Below are positions 47,671 to 60,800 of a stretch of DNA of 64,000 nt, in pieces. A program made the position numbers and the translations under genes. Each line of letters opens with the position of its first letter. The stretch's first letter is position 1. The stretch is from Coffea arabica (Eukaryota; Streptophyta; Magnoliopsida; Gentianales; Rubiaceae): positions 31,981,001 to 32,045,000 of the forward strand of contig NC_092324.1 of the NCBI RefSeq assembly GCF_036785885.1. The letters run 5' to 3'. Below the pieces are notes generated by a model. That model saw only the letters and a program-made list of their open reading frames with translations, was not told where the DNA came from and made no database searches.

Positions 47671-49128
47671 TTTCTCTTTCCTATGTGGCTAAACGATAGG
47701 GCAAGTAGGTGCAACGCGCTTTATGAGTTAACCCCTTAATAACCTACGCTATTCCATCCCTCTTTTTTCTCTTGCCTTTACAATTCTAGATAATCCTTCC
47801 ATAATTATCTCTTCCATTCTTTCACCTTTTTTTTTTCACCCTAATTGTCAAGCCTAAATTTCCCGGAAAGTAGTATAAATAATTTTGAATTATGTTTTTA
47901 ACTCTTTTTTATCTTCAACTCAAAAGTTCGAAATATCAATTCAAATATCATATTAGCGCTATTGCAGATACTCTACATTTTTACTCATATATATAGTTCT
48001 CGATCTATTACTTATCATTTTATCAAGCAGTGAAAATATTTACACTTTTCCACCAATTTTTTTGGTAAGTTTTTTTTTTTTTTGCTTCAATGTAAGGACC
48101 GAATTTGGAACTTCGTTTTTATTCTCTTCAATGCAAGGACCGCATTTGGACTTTGTTTATGTTCGCTGTATGTGGTCTGTAATTTCCTACACCTTCTTCA
48201 TAGTTAGGTCATTGAATTTAAATTTTCTAAGTGTTCAAAAGTTATAGTTTGGTTTTTATTTCTGGCAAGGTTTTTGTAATTAATTTGTTATTTCAATTTA
48301 TGGATTCACTCTTCAATTCAAGTAGAACACATATTGCTTTTTGGTTAGTGATTTAAAAGTGGTCTTTTAAACTATGTGTTTTCACACGATTTTTTAATTG
48401 CCTTTGACAATTTATTAATTGTCTTCAACAATATAGTAATTTTTTTTTATTTTCTAGGTTTCTAGGGTTAAAAAAATTTTGTGCAGTTTTCAATGTTATT
48501 TTTAGACTTTGGTAGAAATCTTCTAAAGAACAAAAAGGTGTCACTGATTACATAAATGGCAAAGCATCAAGTTCATTGTCAAATAGCAGTTCACGTCATG
48601 CAATATACATCAGACTATTTAGATTTTTTATGTTTTTGACTTAAGAGCAAAATACATCTTATGTTTTCGTTTTGCTTCTATTAGCCGTGAACAGATTTAG
48701 AAGGTTGTTGTGTTACTATGATTTGATTGATTCTGAATTCTGATCTTTTATTAATACTTCATTTGGTTTCTTTTCTTTTCACATTAACCTTTAAGCCATT
48801 TATAGTAAGTGCCAAAATTGATGTTTTGGTAACGGGTTGGCCATTCTTTTGTTTACAGAAGATTAGCCAAGATTTGATCTTGCCTATTTTCAAGTTTTTG
48901 AATGTTATCATATCGTCGAATGTTTTTTTTTTCATTTTTGAATTATTAATCACTGAATTAGATGTTTAAATTTACATTATAAGACTATTTTTGAATAACA
49001 ATGTATTTAAAAAATGTTATAATCGATTATACAATAAATTTGTATTTTATGCAAATATTTTTATGAACTACACTAAATAATTTATTATTTTTAAACAATT
49101 CCCATTCAACGAATGGGTACAAAACTAG
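47604..49128 (+). mobile_element. Non-autonomous Helitron (copy 2)
   Basis: The 3' end is secure: hairpin CCCATTCAACGAATGGG at 49101-49117 and CTAG at 49125-49128 followed by T, identical to copy 1 (1069-1504). About 430 bp before the end is shared with copy 1 at high identity. A 5' end at 'a|TCATATATA' near 47604 is a guess. No Rep/helicase is encoded; the open frame at 48727-48969 is conserved with copy 1 but unrecognised. Confidence 0.6.
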
Positions 49129-49886
49129 TTTTACAAATATTTAAAAATTAAATTGATAATTATAAGTATTTGATAAGGCTCACAATCACTCAAGTTTATG
49201 GTTTGGGAGTTTGAACTCGACTCCATATCTCATTCGAGCTTAAACACGCGCTCAATTTTTATCTAGCCAAATCGAGAATCAAACTATTTAGAGGTAGCTC
49301 GGTTCACTTGCATTCCTACTCACACTAATCATCCTCTCAAACACTTATGAGTAGCCCCCACTTTCATTTGTATGTTGAAAATTTGGAAACAACTCAGCGA
49401 AAGAAAGGGTAGAGAAAGATAATAAAAAGGGAAGTAAACGAATTGAAAAAAAAAAACTTTTATAACATAAGAAAATAAGCATGTAAAGAAAGCTTTATAA
49501 AATAAAAAAAAACATTTACTGTGGAAATAATATCAAGTGGAGGTCAAGTTAACCTAGTATAAAGAAATCCAATTAAGTACCTACTGCATTCATGTGGTCA
49601 TAATACTACATTCATATAGCGATAAGATGACAGTTTTCTTGTTACATTAAGCATACAGTCTCAGATCTGTATGCATAACAGTAAAGCTAGTCTTATGCGG
49701 AAAAAGGACCAAGTGAGTGTTTTACAATTATTATAATGTATATTTTTGTCTTGTTTAACTAATGAATAGTCATCTAAGGTGAACAAACGTTTCACCTCGC
49801 AAATTAAGACCAGAAAGAGAAATGGAGGATGTCAAGAGTGGCTCAAGGATCTTAACAATTGCTAGTAATAATTGCACCATACAATA
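49129..49886. other. Intergenic with a hAT-end-like patch
   Basis: About 49170-49325 has 'gaactcgactcc', 'attcgagcttaa' and 'gctcggttcacttgcattcc', resembling hAT subterminal repeats. The rest is AT-rich and unassigned. Confidence 0.35.
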
Positions 49887-51380
49887 TCTATAATATAAAA
49901 GCGGGAGTTGGGAAATGAACAGTCCCATTTTGGTCAAGCGGTTATGCCATTATTTTTGTGATTTTGAGGGGTGTTTTGGTCTTCTGTGACTTTGAAATTA
50001 AAGGAAGCTCCATCGGTCAGCCGAAGTTCGTTGGAGCTAGCGGGTGGGACCCATAGTGGAAGAGAATAGATATCAAAATGATAGCTTGATCTTCCCAGAG
50101 TAGCAAAGACTATGCTGCTACTGCGACCGTATGGGCTGTCATGGTCCGCCAATACAGGGAATTCCAAAATAAAAGTTGACCCAGAGGGAAAAAATAATGA
50201 GTCCAACATTGTCATCATATAAGTAAGGAAAATCAGTTAAGATGCCATAGGTTTCAACTAAAAATGGTTTCTAATTCTATAGCTTTTTCAAACGTACAAT
50301 TAAAAGGATATATATTAGTCTATATATACATATTTAGTCTATATAATTATTGGAAAAATTTTAATTCCCCTATTTTTATTATTATACTTTTCATTCTATA
50401 TATATATTCTATAAACATGAGCTTACTTTTGTCTTCTATATGTGCTAGATTACGAGTCTATTTCTTTTTTTTAAAAAATAATTAGTTTGTTATTTTACTA
50501 ATATATCCATGTTTAGTGTATATATAATTATTATAAAATTTTTAACATATTTGGTTTTCCTAATGGCTCTAAATTGCTGTAAATTGAAAAGTGATGTTGT
50601 GTGCTAATCTTTTTATATTATTTATTTAAACATGTAACATTAATTAGATTATTTCTTACATCTGAAAATTAAAGTACTCTTTGAAAAATAATGTAATAAT
50701 ACATGTCTTTTACTGTGGATTAATAATCTAATATTAATGGAAAAAGAAATAGGCCTATCTTCTGACTACACAGTTCCCGAAAATTGAGCCAGAGGGAAAA
50801 AATAACAAGTCCAACATTGTCATCATATAAGTAAGCAAAATCAATTAAGATGCCATAGGTTTCAATTAAAAATGGTTTCTAATTCTATAGCTTTTTCAAA
50901 CGTACAATTAGAATGATATATATTAGTCTATATAATTATTGGAAAAATTTTAATTCGCTTATTTTTATTATTATACTTTTCATTCTATATATATATTCTA
51001 TAAACATGAGCTTACTTTTGTCTTCTATGTGTGCGTGATTACGAGTCTATTTCTTTTTTTAAAAAATAATTAGTTTGTTATTTTACTAATATATCCATGT
51101 TTAGTGTATATATAATTATTATAAAATTTAACATATTTGTTTTTCCTAATGGCTCTAAATTGCTGTAAATTGAAAAGCGATGTTGTGTGCTAATCTTTTT
51201 ATATTATTTATTTAAACATGTAACATTAATTAGATTATTTCTTACATTTGAAAAGTAAAGTACTCTTTGAAAAATAATGTAATAATACATGTTTTTTACT
51301 GTGGATTAATGATCTAATATTAATGAAAAAAGAAATAGGCCTGTATTTATTGAACTTAGTGAGTAATAGAGGTATACATA
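49887..51380 (+). mobile_element. Helitron-like 5' end with internal tandem duplication
   Basis: A|TCTATAATATAAAAGCGG at 49886 onward, followed by 'gggagttgggaaatgaacag' and 'ggtcaagcggttatgcc', resembles plant Helitron 5' termini. The same start recurs at 51381 and 52266. Bases 50176-50757 are repeated at 50784-51343 (about 95% by eye). No separate 3' end was found before 51381, so the next element may be nested in it. Confidence 0.5.
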
Positions 51381-52265
51381 TCTAACAATATAAAAGGAAA
51401 AGTTGCCCTATGCACAATGTTTTTTTTTGTCAAGCGGTTATCCTGCAATTGTTATTGGATGTTAGGGCTACTTTCATCAATTGTCTGTTTATTTGTTAAC
51501 AGCTGCTATAGTTTTGGTGCATTTATCAGACATATTGACTGAATTCGTAATTGGTGGTGTAAAAAGTGAAACCTATGAAAGCTGATTTTTTGTGGTTAAT
51601 TATTTGCTTTTGAAGTGTTCTGGAAATGCAAAATTACCTAGGAAATAATTGATAAATTGTTGTTGGCTTTAGTGACTTTAAAAATGATAATTGATAAATG
51701 TTTTGTAAATGCACAATTATTGAGGAAACAATTAATAAATTATTGTTGCCTTGACATGGAATAAAATTGTTAAGTGTTCTGTAAATGCACATTTATTGAG
51801 GAAATAATTAATAAACTATTGTTGGCTTTAGTAACTTTAAAAAATGGGTTTTATTACTGTGACATGTGGTGATTAATTTTTAGCAATGTCAAGTTCTATG
51901 GTTCAAGTGCTTAATTGACTTTCGGGATCCCCTATTTTTTTTTTATCAACAATGATTAATACTCTTTAGGAATGATTCACTTTACAATTTTCTAATTATC
52001 CTAATCCAAATTTAAAATAACCTTATACAATTTTCTAATTTATCCTTATGCATTCTATATAAGTGCCCTCATGCATTCTATATATTATTGTTCTCATGCA
52101 TTCTATATATTTCATAACAGTTAACTTTTAACAAAAATTATGATTCCCTAATGATCCATATGAATTAAATAATAACAGAGATATATACTAATAAACTCAT
52201 ACAACAAAAAATAATTAATACGGGAAATATTAGTCCCCTTGCGTATCGCGCAGGCCGCTCACTAG
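51381..52265 (+). mobile_element. Non-autonomous Helitron, 885 bp
   Basis: The 5' end is A|TCTAACAATATAAAAGG, then 'tgtcaagcggttatcc'. The 3' end is 'cttGCGtatCGCgcagg', a short spacer and CTAG (52262-52265) followed by T. Three copies of 'catgcattctatata' lie near 52050-52110. No protein is encoded. Confidence 0.6.
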
Positions 52266-52553
52266 TCTAACTATATAAAAGGGGGAGTTGCGTGAATGAA
52301 CAGTAAAAAAGTGTCTCGGTTGGTTATTTGGTCATTGGTCAATTTGGTTGCCCTATTATGGTCCATTTGCTCTGTGTCATAGATTCGGAGGTATTGGTTT
52401 AGCCTTAGTTGTTTCCTATTTTCCGCCTATGCCATTCATTTTTTGCCTTGATCCAAGATCTATGTTACAAGTTGTTTGGCTGCTTTGTAATTTACTTCTT
52501 CTTTGGCCCTATTTTTTTATTGACCCATTGTGCTCTTTTGTGGACCACAGACA

Positions 52554-54603
52554 TCAGTTTTTGTTTTTTTTTTTTTTTTTTCTGAAACGATATGTGATTT
52601 TATAGATATTCAAACCCTTTACAGTTTCAAGTAAAGACTTGAAAGAACTTTACAACCAGTGCATACTGTCACTGAGGAATCCAAAGTTCCTCATTTTGAA
52701 TAATATCTAACGCATAAGCGCTGATCCTATTACTAATATGGTTAAGATCCTTATTAACTAAACAAAAGGAGCACATGCGAAACAAAGACTTTAGGCTGTG
52801 TATATCCTCCAGCAATGTGGCCGAACTCATATCTTGAGATTTCCTAAGCCGAATGAGGTTGAGAGTTTGTTTGTTATGAATCTGGACCTCAATCTTATCC
52901 CAATTCTGCACTGCAGCTTTACTCATCAGAAGTTTGATAACTGCTAAATCATCAATAAGCTTATGACCAGTGCTTCTTTCCTGTAAAGCCCATCCTCTCA
53001 CTAGGTATTGGTTGTCCATAGAGACAGTGACACCAATCCCTATTTGAGGGTTGTCTTTACTCTTTTCTGTAGTAAACCTTATTCTCATTATGCTTTCTAT
53101 CTCTTCCTGTTGTTGAGGGGATCCTGTCTGATTTCCTGTTTCTTTTGTGCTCATTCTTGATGTCTTTATCGTGGCTTCCTCATATTCCAGCCATTCCTCC
53201 TGAGCTCTTTGCATTGTTCTCAGTTGGGGGGGGGGGGTGTTGTTTTCCATTGAATTCCTTCTCATTTCTACTTTTTCAAATTTGCCAAAGAATGTTAGCA
53301 GTTAAGGAGATGTGTTTTCTACCTTCTCTTCTTGATCTAGCCTCCATCACAGTGGTCCACCATCTACAGAAACTACCTTGCTGATTTAGAATTCCTTCCC
53401 ATTGGATAGGTGTCATCCTCCACACTAGTGTGACATGACTGCAGTTGAGCAATGCATGTTCTATTGTCTCTTTTTCCTCGCCACACACTCTGCATGTTGG
53501 ATCACCTTGTTTGGTCCTGTTGTTGATGAGTTGTCTTACTGGTAATGCCTGGTTTAGGCATTTCCATAAGAAAATCTTCACCTTGTGCTTGACATTGAGT
53601 TTCCATAGGTGTTTCCAATTCCTTTGGCTTTGTTTGCTCCAACTTGTACTAGTTTCCCCCTGGTCACTCGCTTGTATTCCATCTTTCCTTCTATTTGTGC
53701 CCTGTAAGTTGAGCTAACAGTGTAATTTCCATCTATGCTGAAAATCGAAAAGTTGCTATCCTCTCTGTCTACTAAGCTTATGGGGATGCTTAGTATTCTT
53801 TCTGCCTCCTTGGTGCTGAAATTTCTAAAGATTAGTTGCATATTCCATCTTTTCTAGATTATCATTTCGTCTACCTTCACCAGGTTGCATCCTTGTGGCT
53901 TATGTGTAGTTACCTTTCCTTGGTGGTTATCTGGAATCCAACTGTCCTCCCATATTTTGGTACTCTTTCCATTGCCAATTCTTCTTCTAACCCCTTTTTC
54001 TATCAGCTGCCTAGCCCCCATCAGTCCCTTCCAAATCCAGGATGCATTTTCTGGTACCTTGCACTTAAAGAACGATTCCTTTGGATGATATCTATTCGTT
54101 AGCACTTTACTAACTAGTAGGTTTGGCTGTGTGAGTAATCTCCAAACTTGCTTTCCCAACAGAGCTGTATTGAATGCCCCCAAGTCCTTGAATCCCAGTC
54201 CTCCAGTTTTCCAGTCCAGAGACATTTTGCTCCATGAAGTCCAATGCATTTTATTCTTTCCATTTCCCTCTCCCCACCAATAGTTTGCCATTATGGAGTT
54301 TATCTCTTTGCACAGTTTTTTGGGTAACTTGAAGCATGACATCATGTATGTTGGCATTACCAAAGCCACAGATTTGAGCTCCACCTCCTTACCTGCAGCA
54401 CTTAGCAGTTTATTTTTCCATCTCTTTAGTCTCTGTTGGATGATATCCTTGATGTATCCAAATAGCTGTTGCTTGGATCTTGTGACCACCATTGGGAGCC
54501 CCAAATATTTGCCTTGGCTGACCATTTGAATATTTCCTAGTGCTTGACTGATTTCCACCTTTGTCTCCTGCTCCATGTTTTTGCCGAAGGTCAGTTTTTG
54601 TTT
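52554..54603 (-). mobile_element. 5'-truncated L1-type LINE, minus strand
   Basis: Read on the minus strand, this is the C-terminal half of a plant LINE ORF2. The order is the RT C-terminus (GKYLGLPMVV, then YWWGEGNGKNKMHW, then GGLGFKDLGAFNTALLGKQ; 53854-54576), a zf-RVT Cys-rich segment (CRVCGEEKETIEHALLNC, about 53430-53500) and an RNase H-like domain (52669-53265). The poly(A) tail appears as a T run at about 52564-52581. Flanks TCAGTTTTTGTTT at 52554-52566 and 54591-54603 form a 13-bp target duplication, typical of target-primed insertion. It is truncated inside RT and carries frameshifts. A C12 run (53226-53237 on the plus strand) interrupts it. Confidence 0.85.
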
Positions 54604-56197
54604 CTAAGCTTCTTTCAATTGAAAGATGAAAGACGACTCTTTTTGTTGGAAGCTTCCGTGTTTCACTCTGACTTACTTTCATATTTGCAATGCTATATAT
54701 CATGCGTACCTTTTTTGCCTTATATTGTATTATGTTATTGCCTATTTTATGGTGCTTTTTTGCCCCTTTCTTTTCCTTTTTACTAATTATTTCTACTTCC
54801 CCTTGCCAATCGGCAATTTTGTTACCTGCTGTTGTGCTACATTTTCCGTGGCACGTGGAGCAGGTAAAATTTTCTGTCTTTTTGTTTGCCACTTGGAATG
54901 CCGCCTTTGCCCCAGCATTAAATGCTCATGTACTTCCAAAAAAAAAAAAACACACACACACACACATCTACCTGCTTCTTGATATTTTTTATTTATTTTT
55001 GTCATTTGCAAACTTATCAGACAGATATGCAGTTATAGATTTTTCTTCTTGTTAATGATGCTGTTTGTTGATTTTTTTTAATCAATTTTACCTTTTTATT
55101 TATTTACTCTTTTACTGAATAACAAATTGCTCTCTTTGCTGTTTTAGGTCCCTTAGTATCTTTTTTCTTTATATTGCTTTTCATAGTACTTTGTTTCTTA
55201 CTTTTATCGTTTTCTTTTGTTTCCAAAAACTTCTTCCTCAAGTGAGTTGCATTTCTTTTGCTTATTCTCAACAAGTCTATGTCATATATTATGCTTATTT
55301 TATTTGTTGATATTTCCCTTCTTTTGTTCACTTGTTTGTTCCAGAAATTTTTCTTAGACCTAGCATCAATGATCCATTCTTTAGGTCCTCTATATGCATG
55401 CACATAATTTTTCTTTTATATTTTCTATAATTTACTGGTTTCTTTTATATTCTTAGAATTCGTCTTTCTCATTTCAAAAAAAAAAAGCTCTTTCTTCTTT
55501 TCGATATTTTAATGTGTTTTTCAATAATTTCATAATTCCAATAGTTCTTCGAATGCTTGATTTATGAACCACATGCACATATATAAAAGTATATAAAAGG
55601 ATAAATGCTTTGCATGGATAGGCAAATAACTACTTTAGTTGATTGCAGTATCTTTGGCAAATTTATTTGAAATTGTACTAACCAATGATGGTTACAAAAT
55701 ATACCATGCAATGTAAATTCTACATGGAACAATGAGTTTCAACTTATATACACATTTATATGTATTCATAAAGAAAATTAAAAAAATATATCCATAAAAA
55801 AATCCGAAGAAGTTGTGATGTAATCATTGTTACTTTAGCTGGCTAAAGCAAGGAAAATATATTGTTTCTACCAAATTTAGATTATTTTCATAGCCCTCTT
55901 CTTAGCATTTGTTCTTGGTATACCTTGAGCTTTCAACTTTATATTTTATTACACAATTATAATCATGAGTATTTTAATTATATTGTATAAATACTCTTTT
56001 TTTGCCTCTTTTATACAATCATATCCACTAGTTCATCTTCATTCAGGTACAATTACTATTTAAAACAAATAAAAAGCTAATATATCCATCTTACTTTATA
56101 ACTAACTATTATTTTATTCTGTTGGGTTTGGATTTTATCCCACAAATATCCCAGGCCTAACATGTCCATAATAGTTTCTCCAATCAATGCGTTCTTG
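54604..56197. other. Helitron interior, nothing recognised
   Basis: T-rich plus-strand sequence. A (CA)n run lies at about 54950-54966. No coding region is supported. Confidence 0.3.
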
Positions 56198-57080
56198 ATG
56201 CAGTATGATGAACCAGACAATGATACCTTGGTATTCATTTTATAAAATTTCCCTAATTTACATCAATTTTTCTCCAAAACACATTTAACACATTTAGATC
56301 TTAATTGCAGGTCATACCACCAAAAGTTATACATTACTTGGAACCACACATAAGAAGAAAAGCAATTTTCAAAGTTGGACACAAAATATGGTTTCTAAAA
56401 CTAGATGAAAATCCTCAGAACTCTGGATGGAAAAAATTCATTGCTGATCACAATCTGCAGCCAAATTCACTAATACATTTTTTCCACATTGGAGTGATGA
56501 CATTTAGAGTTTAAATTTTCAACCCAAATCACTACACTAGCTTCTTTGAATGGAATATCATCCCTATTGAAAGCACATATGCAAAAGCAACATGGTAACA
56601 TAATTAATAATAAAATATATCCACAGAATTCAACAATACAACTTCCTATTTATTTATTTAACAATTGCAGGCATTTTTTCTGCAAGAGAAAGTTTCCTCA
56701 TGAAGTTTGCATTTTATGTAGTCATCAAGCCCACGGACATGGAAATTTTAGTAAGCCAAATTTTTTTAAACAGATATTAACCCAAAGACATACAAAAAAA
56801 TTGCACATAAATTTACTTTATCCATTTATGTTATTTTGCACAAATTCCATCCAGAAGATGCTGCAAATATATTGCCAAACAAAAACAATACAATCATCTT
56901 CTATTACCTACACAAATGTTGGGACATCAAAATTGAAGATAAATTTTTAACCTATGAATGGGAAAAAATCCTATGATATCATATTATTCGACCATACTAT
57001 ACTCTCATAATTACTCATTTAGGCATCAACGAATATCGAGTGCACATATTCGATAATGAACTTGTAAACGTTGTTCCAAT
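56198..57080 (+). pseudogene. Captured B3-domain (REM-type) gene fragment
   Basis: An exon end at about 56198-56230 (MQYDEPDNDTL, donor gtattc) can splice to 56311-56514 (acceptor taattgcag). The second exon encodes a near-complete B3 DNA-binding domain: VIPPKVIHYLEPHIRR, FKVGHKIWFLKL, GWKKFIADHNL, then FFHIGVMTFRV, where the frame stops. A second, more decayed B3 copy begins after the acceptor ending near 56670 (NFSKPNFFKQILTQRHTKKL). It continues in another frame (NNTIIFYYLHKCW, then GINEYRVHIFD near 57030). Repeated B3 domains are typical of plant REM-family transcription factors. The retained introns point to capture of genomic DNA, and the frame breaks make function unlikely. Confidence 0.65.
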
Positions 57081-57396
57081 ATAAAATAACTATAAAGTTA
57101 TGCCTTTCAACATTTAATACTATTCCCATATTCTCCAATATCATAACTATACAATATATATACACTATCATTTTACTTCAACATTAAATCACATTCTATA
57201 TGATAACCTACCAACAATTCTTTCCAATTACCCTCATTCAATCAAAACTAACTACCTCACAATTATTTTACATATTGTAAAATATTTTTCTGCATCAATT
57301 CATACACCACATTACATAAAAAAAATTTAAAAACATCAGCACCCAAATGCACTATTAACACGGGTCACGAATGCTCACCCCGCGCTCTTGGACTAG

Positions 57397-57836
57397 TAGA
57401 CATTATAAAAGCAAATGTAATAACATAATTTTGGACATAAATTTCAGCAGATGAAAACATTTGTTAAGTTTTATATGTTGTTGAGTTAATATCTACATTT
57501 ATAATTTTAGCGTTTACATTTATTCTGCTGGTGATTATGTGGTGGCAATTGCAAAGGCCCTTAATCCGTCGAAAGTCTCCTCAAACGCCCAGGCCGTTTG
57601 AATCTCAGAAGACAAGTTATTCGAGTAATGTAAGAAAAAAATTCCAATTTCATTGAAGCAATAATAATAATCGTGATAAAAGAAACAAATATGGCTTTAC
57701 ATGGGAAATTCTGGTGCATTGCTTATTTGACTGAGCAGCTGAAGGTTTAGGTGAACATTTGCCTCTCTGTAACTTGTCAGGGATGAAGAGAAACCAACAT
57801 GAGTACCAAGATATCTTAAAGTAAAAGAACCGAAAG
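57397..57836 (-). other. 3' flank/3' UTR of the Rossmann-fold gene
   Basis: There is no coding sequence. Minus-strand AT-rich sequence with 'attattattgcttc' near 57660 probably belongs to the 3' UTR or poly(A) region of the gene ending at 57837. Confidence 0.4.
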
Positions 57837-60800
57837 TTATACGGATTTCTGCTGACTGTAGCGAAGTATCCCATAGATATCTACAATCCCAGGTGGAAAA
57901 ACAGGATCAGTTGCTGCCCTTACTGCAACTTTAGCCACTGCAGTAACATTCACAGGAGGATTGAACAAAGGCCCAACAAGGGGTAGCTGGCTGAGTGGCT
58001 TTGCGCGTTGGAGAACCTGCAGAACAAGATGGAAAACTTACTCCACGAAGCACATAAGCACATAGCAGTTTGAAGTTGGTCTATCACATATATGGCACAG
58101 ACAATATACAACCCATTTTTGTGCCTAAGTAATACTTATTAGTCACAAGAATTCCTTGTAAAATGAACAGAATCCACACGGCAAGTACCATCTCTAAGGG
58201 AGAACCAATTACACCAAGAGGAAGCTTCATGCTACCGACACGACGAGTTCCATAAATAAACCCAGGTCTCAGTATTACTCCTAACACAAAGAAAAACAAA
58301 GCAAGATTTAGATCAATGAGTTGCAGATAACTCGTCCAAATGCCAAATAGATTATGCAATATGACAATCAGAGATATGCGATCAAAGATAAAAAATAATA
58401 AAATGCATATAATCAATAATGTGCAGTCCTACTCAAAAAGGTCAACCAGTTTTGTGTGTCTGTGTTTGTGCATAAGCACGTGCATATGTGAGAGAGAGAG
58501 AGAGAGAGAGAGAGCACTCAGATTAGGGAAAAGGAGTTGGTAACAATATTTAGTTTCAGGATTGAATGGTTTAACCATCAATGATATTGTGCGCCATCAT
58601 GTCCTTAATCAATGCATAATTTTTAGAATAACAGCATGGTAACATACCTCCATATGTGTATCTGGTCAGTAGTTCTGTTTCAGCAGCTCTCTGCATCATG
58701 ATACGGAACAGAAATTTATGAGAAAACAAACACGCAATTCCACAAATGAGATTTCACAATCCATCTTTCTAATCAACTGTAACATAGCGACATGCTGGTG
58801 AACTAAAATTAATGAGTTGAAATGTTCAACTAACCATACATACTCCAAACAACTGACACGACAAGACAAACTCAAAAGTAAACAAGTGAAGAAGATCAAG
58901 TCCAAAGTCATGACTTTGCGCTCGTACAATGAAAACACGGAACTTTGCAAAGGAAGAACTAAGCACAAATGGCTTCACGGAGCCAACTTAGCACATTAAT
59001 TGAGTACATCACACATAAATGCTTTAAAAATCAATTTTAACATAGTGCTGCAGCTTACAAAACCATCACTAAATAATAGGACAGACAACTGCTCAAAATA
59101 TGATGAAAGATAATTACTAGAACGCGAGAGACATGAAAGATAAATTCAACCAGGAAAAAGAAACATTTCAAACCCAAAGGTTCATTTGTCAAATCAGGAA
59201 TTCAATACCATGTTACATTATGCCAATGACAAGGAAAACCAAGTTCAAAGGGTAAAGGATTAAAAAGAACTGAATCCTTAAAGATCAATACTTCCTAGAT
59301 TGTGCAAAAGTAGGACACCCACATTTACTAATAAGTTATAACCTCCTTGATTTGATCTACAAATTTTGTACTTATCTACATATTCAAGTAGCTGTAAACA
59401 AGATGGAAGTGCAGAACCACCAAATTAAATTACTTTGCAACATTTTTATGAACTTGCATACACAAGCAACGAGTGCAACCATAAAGTACAACAATCAGGT
59501 CTTCTATGAGCTCAAAACAGCATGCTTACATCAAAAGAGCAATTTTATCATCAATATTGCCTTCTTTACTGATTTTAAAAGACATGCTAAATCGTTTATG
59601 ATACCAGAAAATTTTCATTCATTACAAGAGATTAAAGAACACCATTCTATCACATATGATCAGCAAAATCCTAATAATCACAATACCGAAGACAGATGTG
59701 GTTCAACCAGGGCTTCAGTTCTATCTTTCAGCAAAATTATTATACCACCTTTTAATTTTTGGAATGGTAAGTTAACTGATCAGTTTCAAGAATATCCAGT
59801 GCACTGTACCATGAGATGATATTTAAAACTATCAGAAAATCTTCATGGCTTTTATCAAACAATAATTGGATTTAGCATCTTTTTAGCCAGCTACACTAGA
59901 CCAAACAATTTGTGAATCAAGACAGTTAGTGTAACATGATAAGACATGCATTGTACATATCTAGTCTAGCAAATGCAATCAAAGAGTTTACACAAAACTA
60001 CAGATCCAAGTACTCTAATTCATACCTTGCCCTCATAATATCCTTGCAGCAAATAATTTGCAACGCCAAAGTCAGCAGCAGAAATGTAAACAAACCTTTT
60101 TACTCCTACAAAGGGTAAATACAATAAGCAGGGTTTACAAAACTAGCTGGTATTTGAATCAGTTAACAAAATAGTTCTTACTTGTGTTGGGGGTATAGAA
60201 ACAGAAAAAATCACCAAATTCTTTTCCTTAATACATAATGCCATGTCCACGAGAAGACAACTGATATATTCTATCTATGTGTTCCAAGTTCAAGTTTCGA
60301 TGAATATGAAAAATAGACGTCGAATAAAGAAAGCGAATGTATCAAAAGTGACCTTATTTGAAGTCTAACTATTCCCTCTGCTTCGTTACATGTTTTATGT
60401 TTGCTGCAGTAAACTCCAAGCAGCTGTACAAGATAGATGATGCATAACTTAGATTGTATAGAAAGGCTGAACCAACTTGGAGATTTTTAGCCAATGTTAT
60501 CGACAGGTAATTGAAATATGGTCTACGGTGAACAACCAGAAGTTACTTTCAGTCTTAGCAACAGAGGACAACAAACTTGATACTCGCGACCTTCGAAACC
60601 TGATCCTTTATGTAACAAATTGAATTACAACTCAAGTGATGAATTAAAGTTATTATATTAATTTGGTTTGCTAGTTATCTACGCATATTGAAAAGCATTT
60701 GTTTGGACATTCATAATTTGTGCCTTGAGAAGGAGATCTCGATTTGATATTCAGATGGATCAAGTTCAACATCACCAAAAACTAAATGTGCAGTATTTAA

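Larger units (their letters stand above)
52266..57396 (+). mobile_element. Helitron with captured B3 sequence and nested LINE
   Basis: The 5' start TCTAACTATATAAAAGG at 52266 abuts the CTAG of the previous Helitron. The candidate 3' end is 'acGGGTcacgaatgctcACCCcgcg', a spacer and CTAG (57393-57396) followed by T. Between them lie a LINE insertion (52567-54590), AT-rich filler and exon-like B3 pieces. No Rep/helicase gene was found. The 5' and 3' ends are each supported by pattern only; that they belong to one element is inference. Confidence 0.45.

Noticed and set aside
49934-50218. 94-codon minus-strand frame
   Set aside because: Helitron 5' region read backwards; no recognisable protein features.
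54410-54892. 160-codon minus-strand frame
   Set aside because: It overlaps the LINE in another frame and runs into unrelated DNA; a shadow frame.
59352-59819. 155-codon plus-strand frame
   Set aside because: It lies in an intron, antisense to the Rossmann-fold gene, and has no family likeness.
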